Of a stretch of 6,094 bases of DNA, positions 6,067 to 6,094 are shown piece by piece. The stretch spans positions 1 to 6,094 of the forward strand of contig JADGEG010000126.1 in NCBI GenBank assembly GCA_016744485.1, in the 5' to 3' direction. The stretch comes from Arcobacter sp. (lineage in GTDB: Bacteria > Campylobacterota > Campylobacteria > Campylobacterales > Arcobacteraceae). The notes under the pieces were generated by a model. It saw only the letters and a program-made list of their open reading frames with translations, was not told the DNA's origin and ran no database searches. Position 1 is the first letter of the stretch, and each line of letters opens with the position of its first letter. Made by a program: the position numbers and the translations under genes.

Positions 6067-6094
6067 GTGTCCCTCTGGGTACTGTTCAAAGATC
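6067..6094 (+). ncRNA. ffs: Possible 5' end of small SRP RNA (4.5S-like), cut by window end
   Basis: The last 28 bases are clearly less AT-rich than the flanks, which in such AT-rich genomes often marks a structural RNA. The stretch CTGTTCAAAGATC (6082-6094) resembles CTGTTTACCAGGTC of the 4.5S RNA, which immediately precedes the conserved AGGTCCGGAAGG domain IV loop. In short bacterial SRP RNAs about 30 bases lie before that loop, consistent with a start near 6067. The decisive loop sequence would be just past the window, so this is a suggestion only. An alternative is a bulged hairpin (CCC TCT GGG core) of unknown role. Confidence 0.33.

Noticed and set aside
6071..6079. CCC-TCT-GGG hairpin as a terminator for the DUF465 gene
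   Set aside because: The loop is only three bases, the stem is short or bulged, and no T-run follows; a structural RNA start fits the composition better.
1..6094. Mobile element, CRISPR array, defence system or horizontally acquired island
   Set aside because: No transposase, integrase, direct-repeat array or long terminal repeats were seen, and codon use is even across all genes.

Overview
The window looks like chromosomal DNA from a member of the Campylobacterota, most likely close to Arcobacter (Arcobacteraceae). This rests on the very AT-rich sequence, the strong preference for A/T-ending codons, promoters that are little more than a GCTAWAAT extended -10 box, and the style of the proteins (WaaF, L28, KchA-like channel, ArgJ, DUF465). 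Every real gene is on the + strand and packing is dense. I see no insertion sequence, integrase, CRISPR array or tRNA.

Region 1 (about 30-3132) is a tight operon for surface-glycan (lipopolysaccharide/lipooligosaccharide core) assembly. A promoter at 30-38 precedes a membrane-anchored TIM-barrel protein related to glycoside hydrolases. Next come WaaF (ADP-heptose:LPS heptosyltransferase II, family GT9) and a short GT4-like glycosyltransferase. The genes overlap by 17 and 8 bases, so translation is probably coupled. Two of the three proteins lack residues that are normally key in their superfamilies: the acid/base Glu in the barrel protein and both Glu of EX7E in the GT4-like protein.

Region 2 (about 3134-5709) starts with its own promoter, which overlaps a small hairpin. 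It carries rpmB (ribosomal protein L28), a two-helix potassium channel with an RCK domain, and argJ (arginine biosynthesis), separated by 23 and 1 bases. The most interesting signal of the window is inside the channel gene: a textbook AAGGAG Shine-Dalgarno six bases before an in-frame ATG at Met127, exactly between the pore and the RCK domain. This mirrors the internal start of the archaeal channel MthK, which supplies free RCK subunits for the gating ring.

Region 3 (5710-6094) has a 129-base AT-rich spacer with a promoter, then a small DUF465/YdcH-like helical protein. The last ~28 bases are less AT-rich, follow a TAAAAT box and resemble the 5' strand of a small bacterial SRP RNA (ffs) cut off by the window end. 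That RNA call is tentative.

The region is mostly ordinary core chromosome. I did not find a large novel system, but the dual-start channel, the two glycan proteins with substituted catalytic positions and the possible RNA at the right edge deserve checking.
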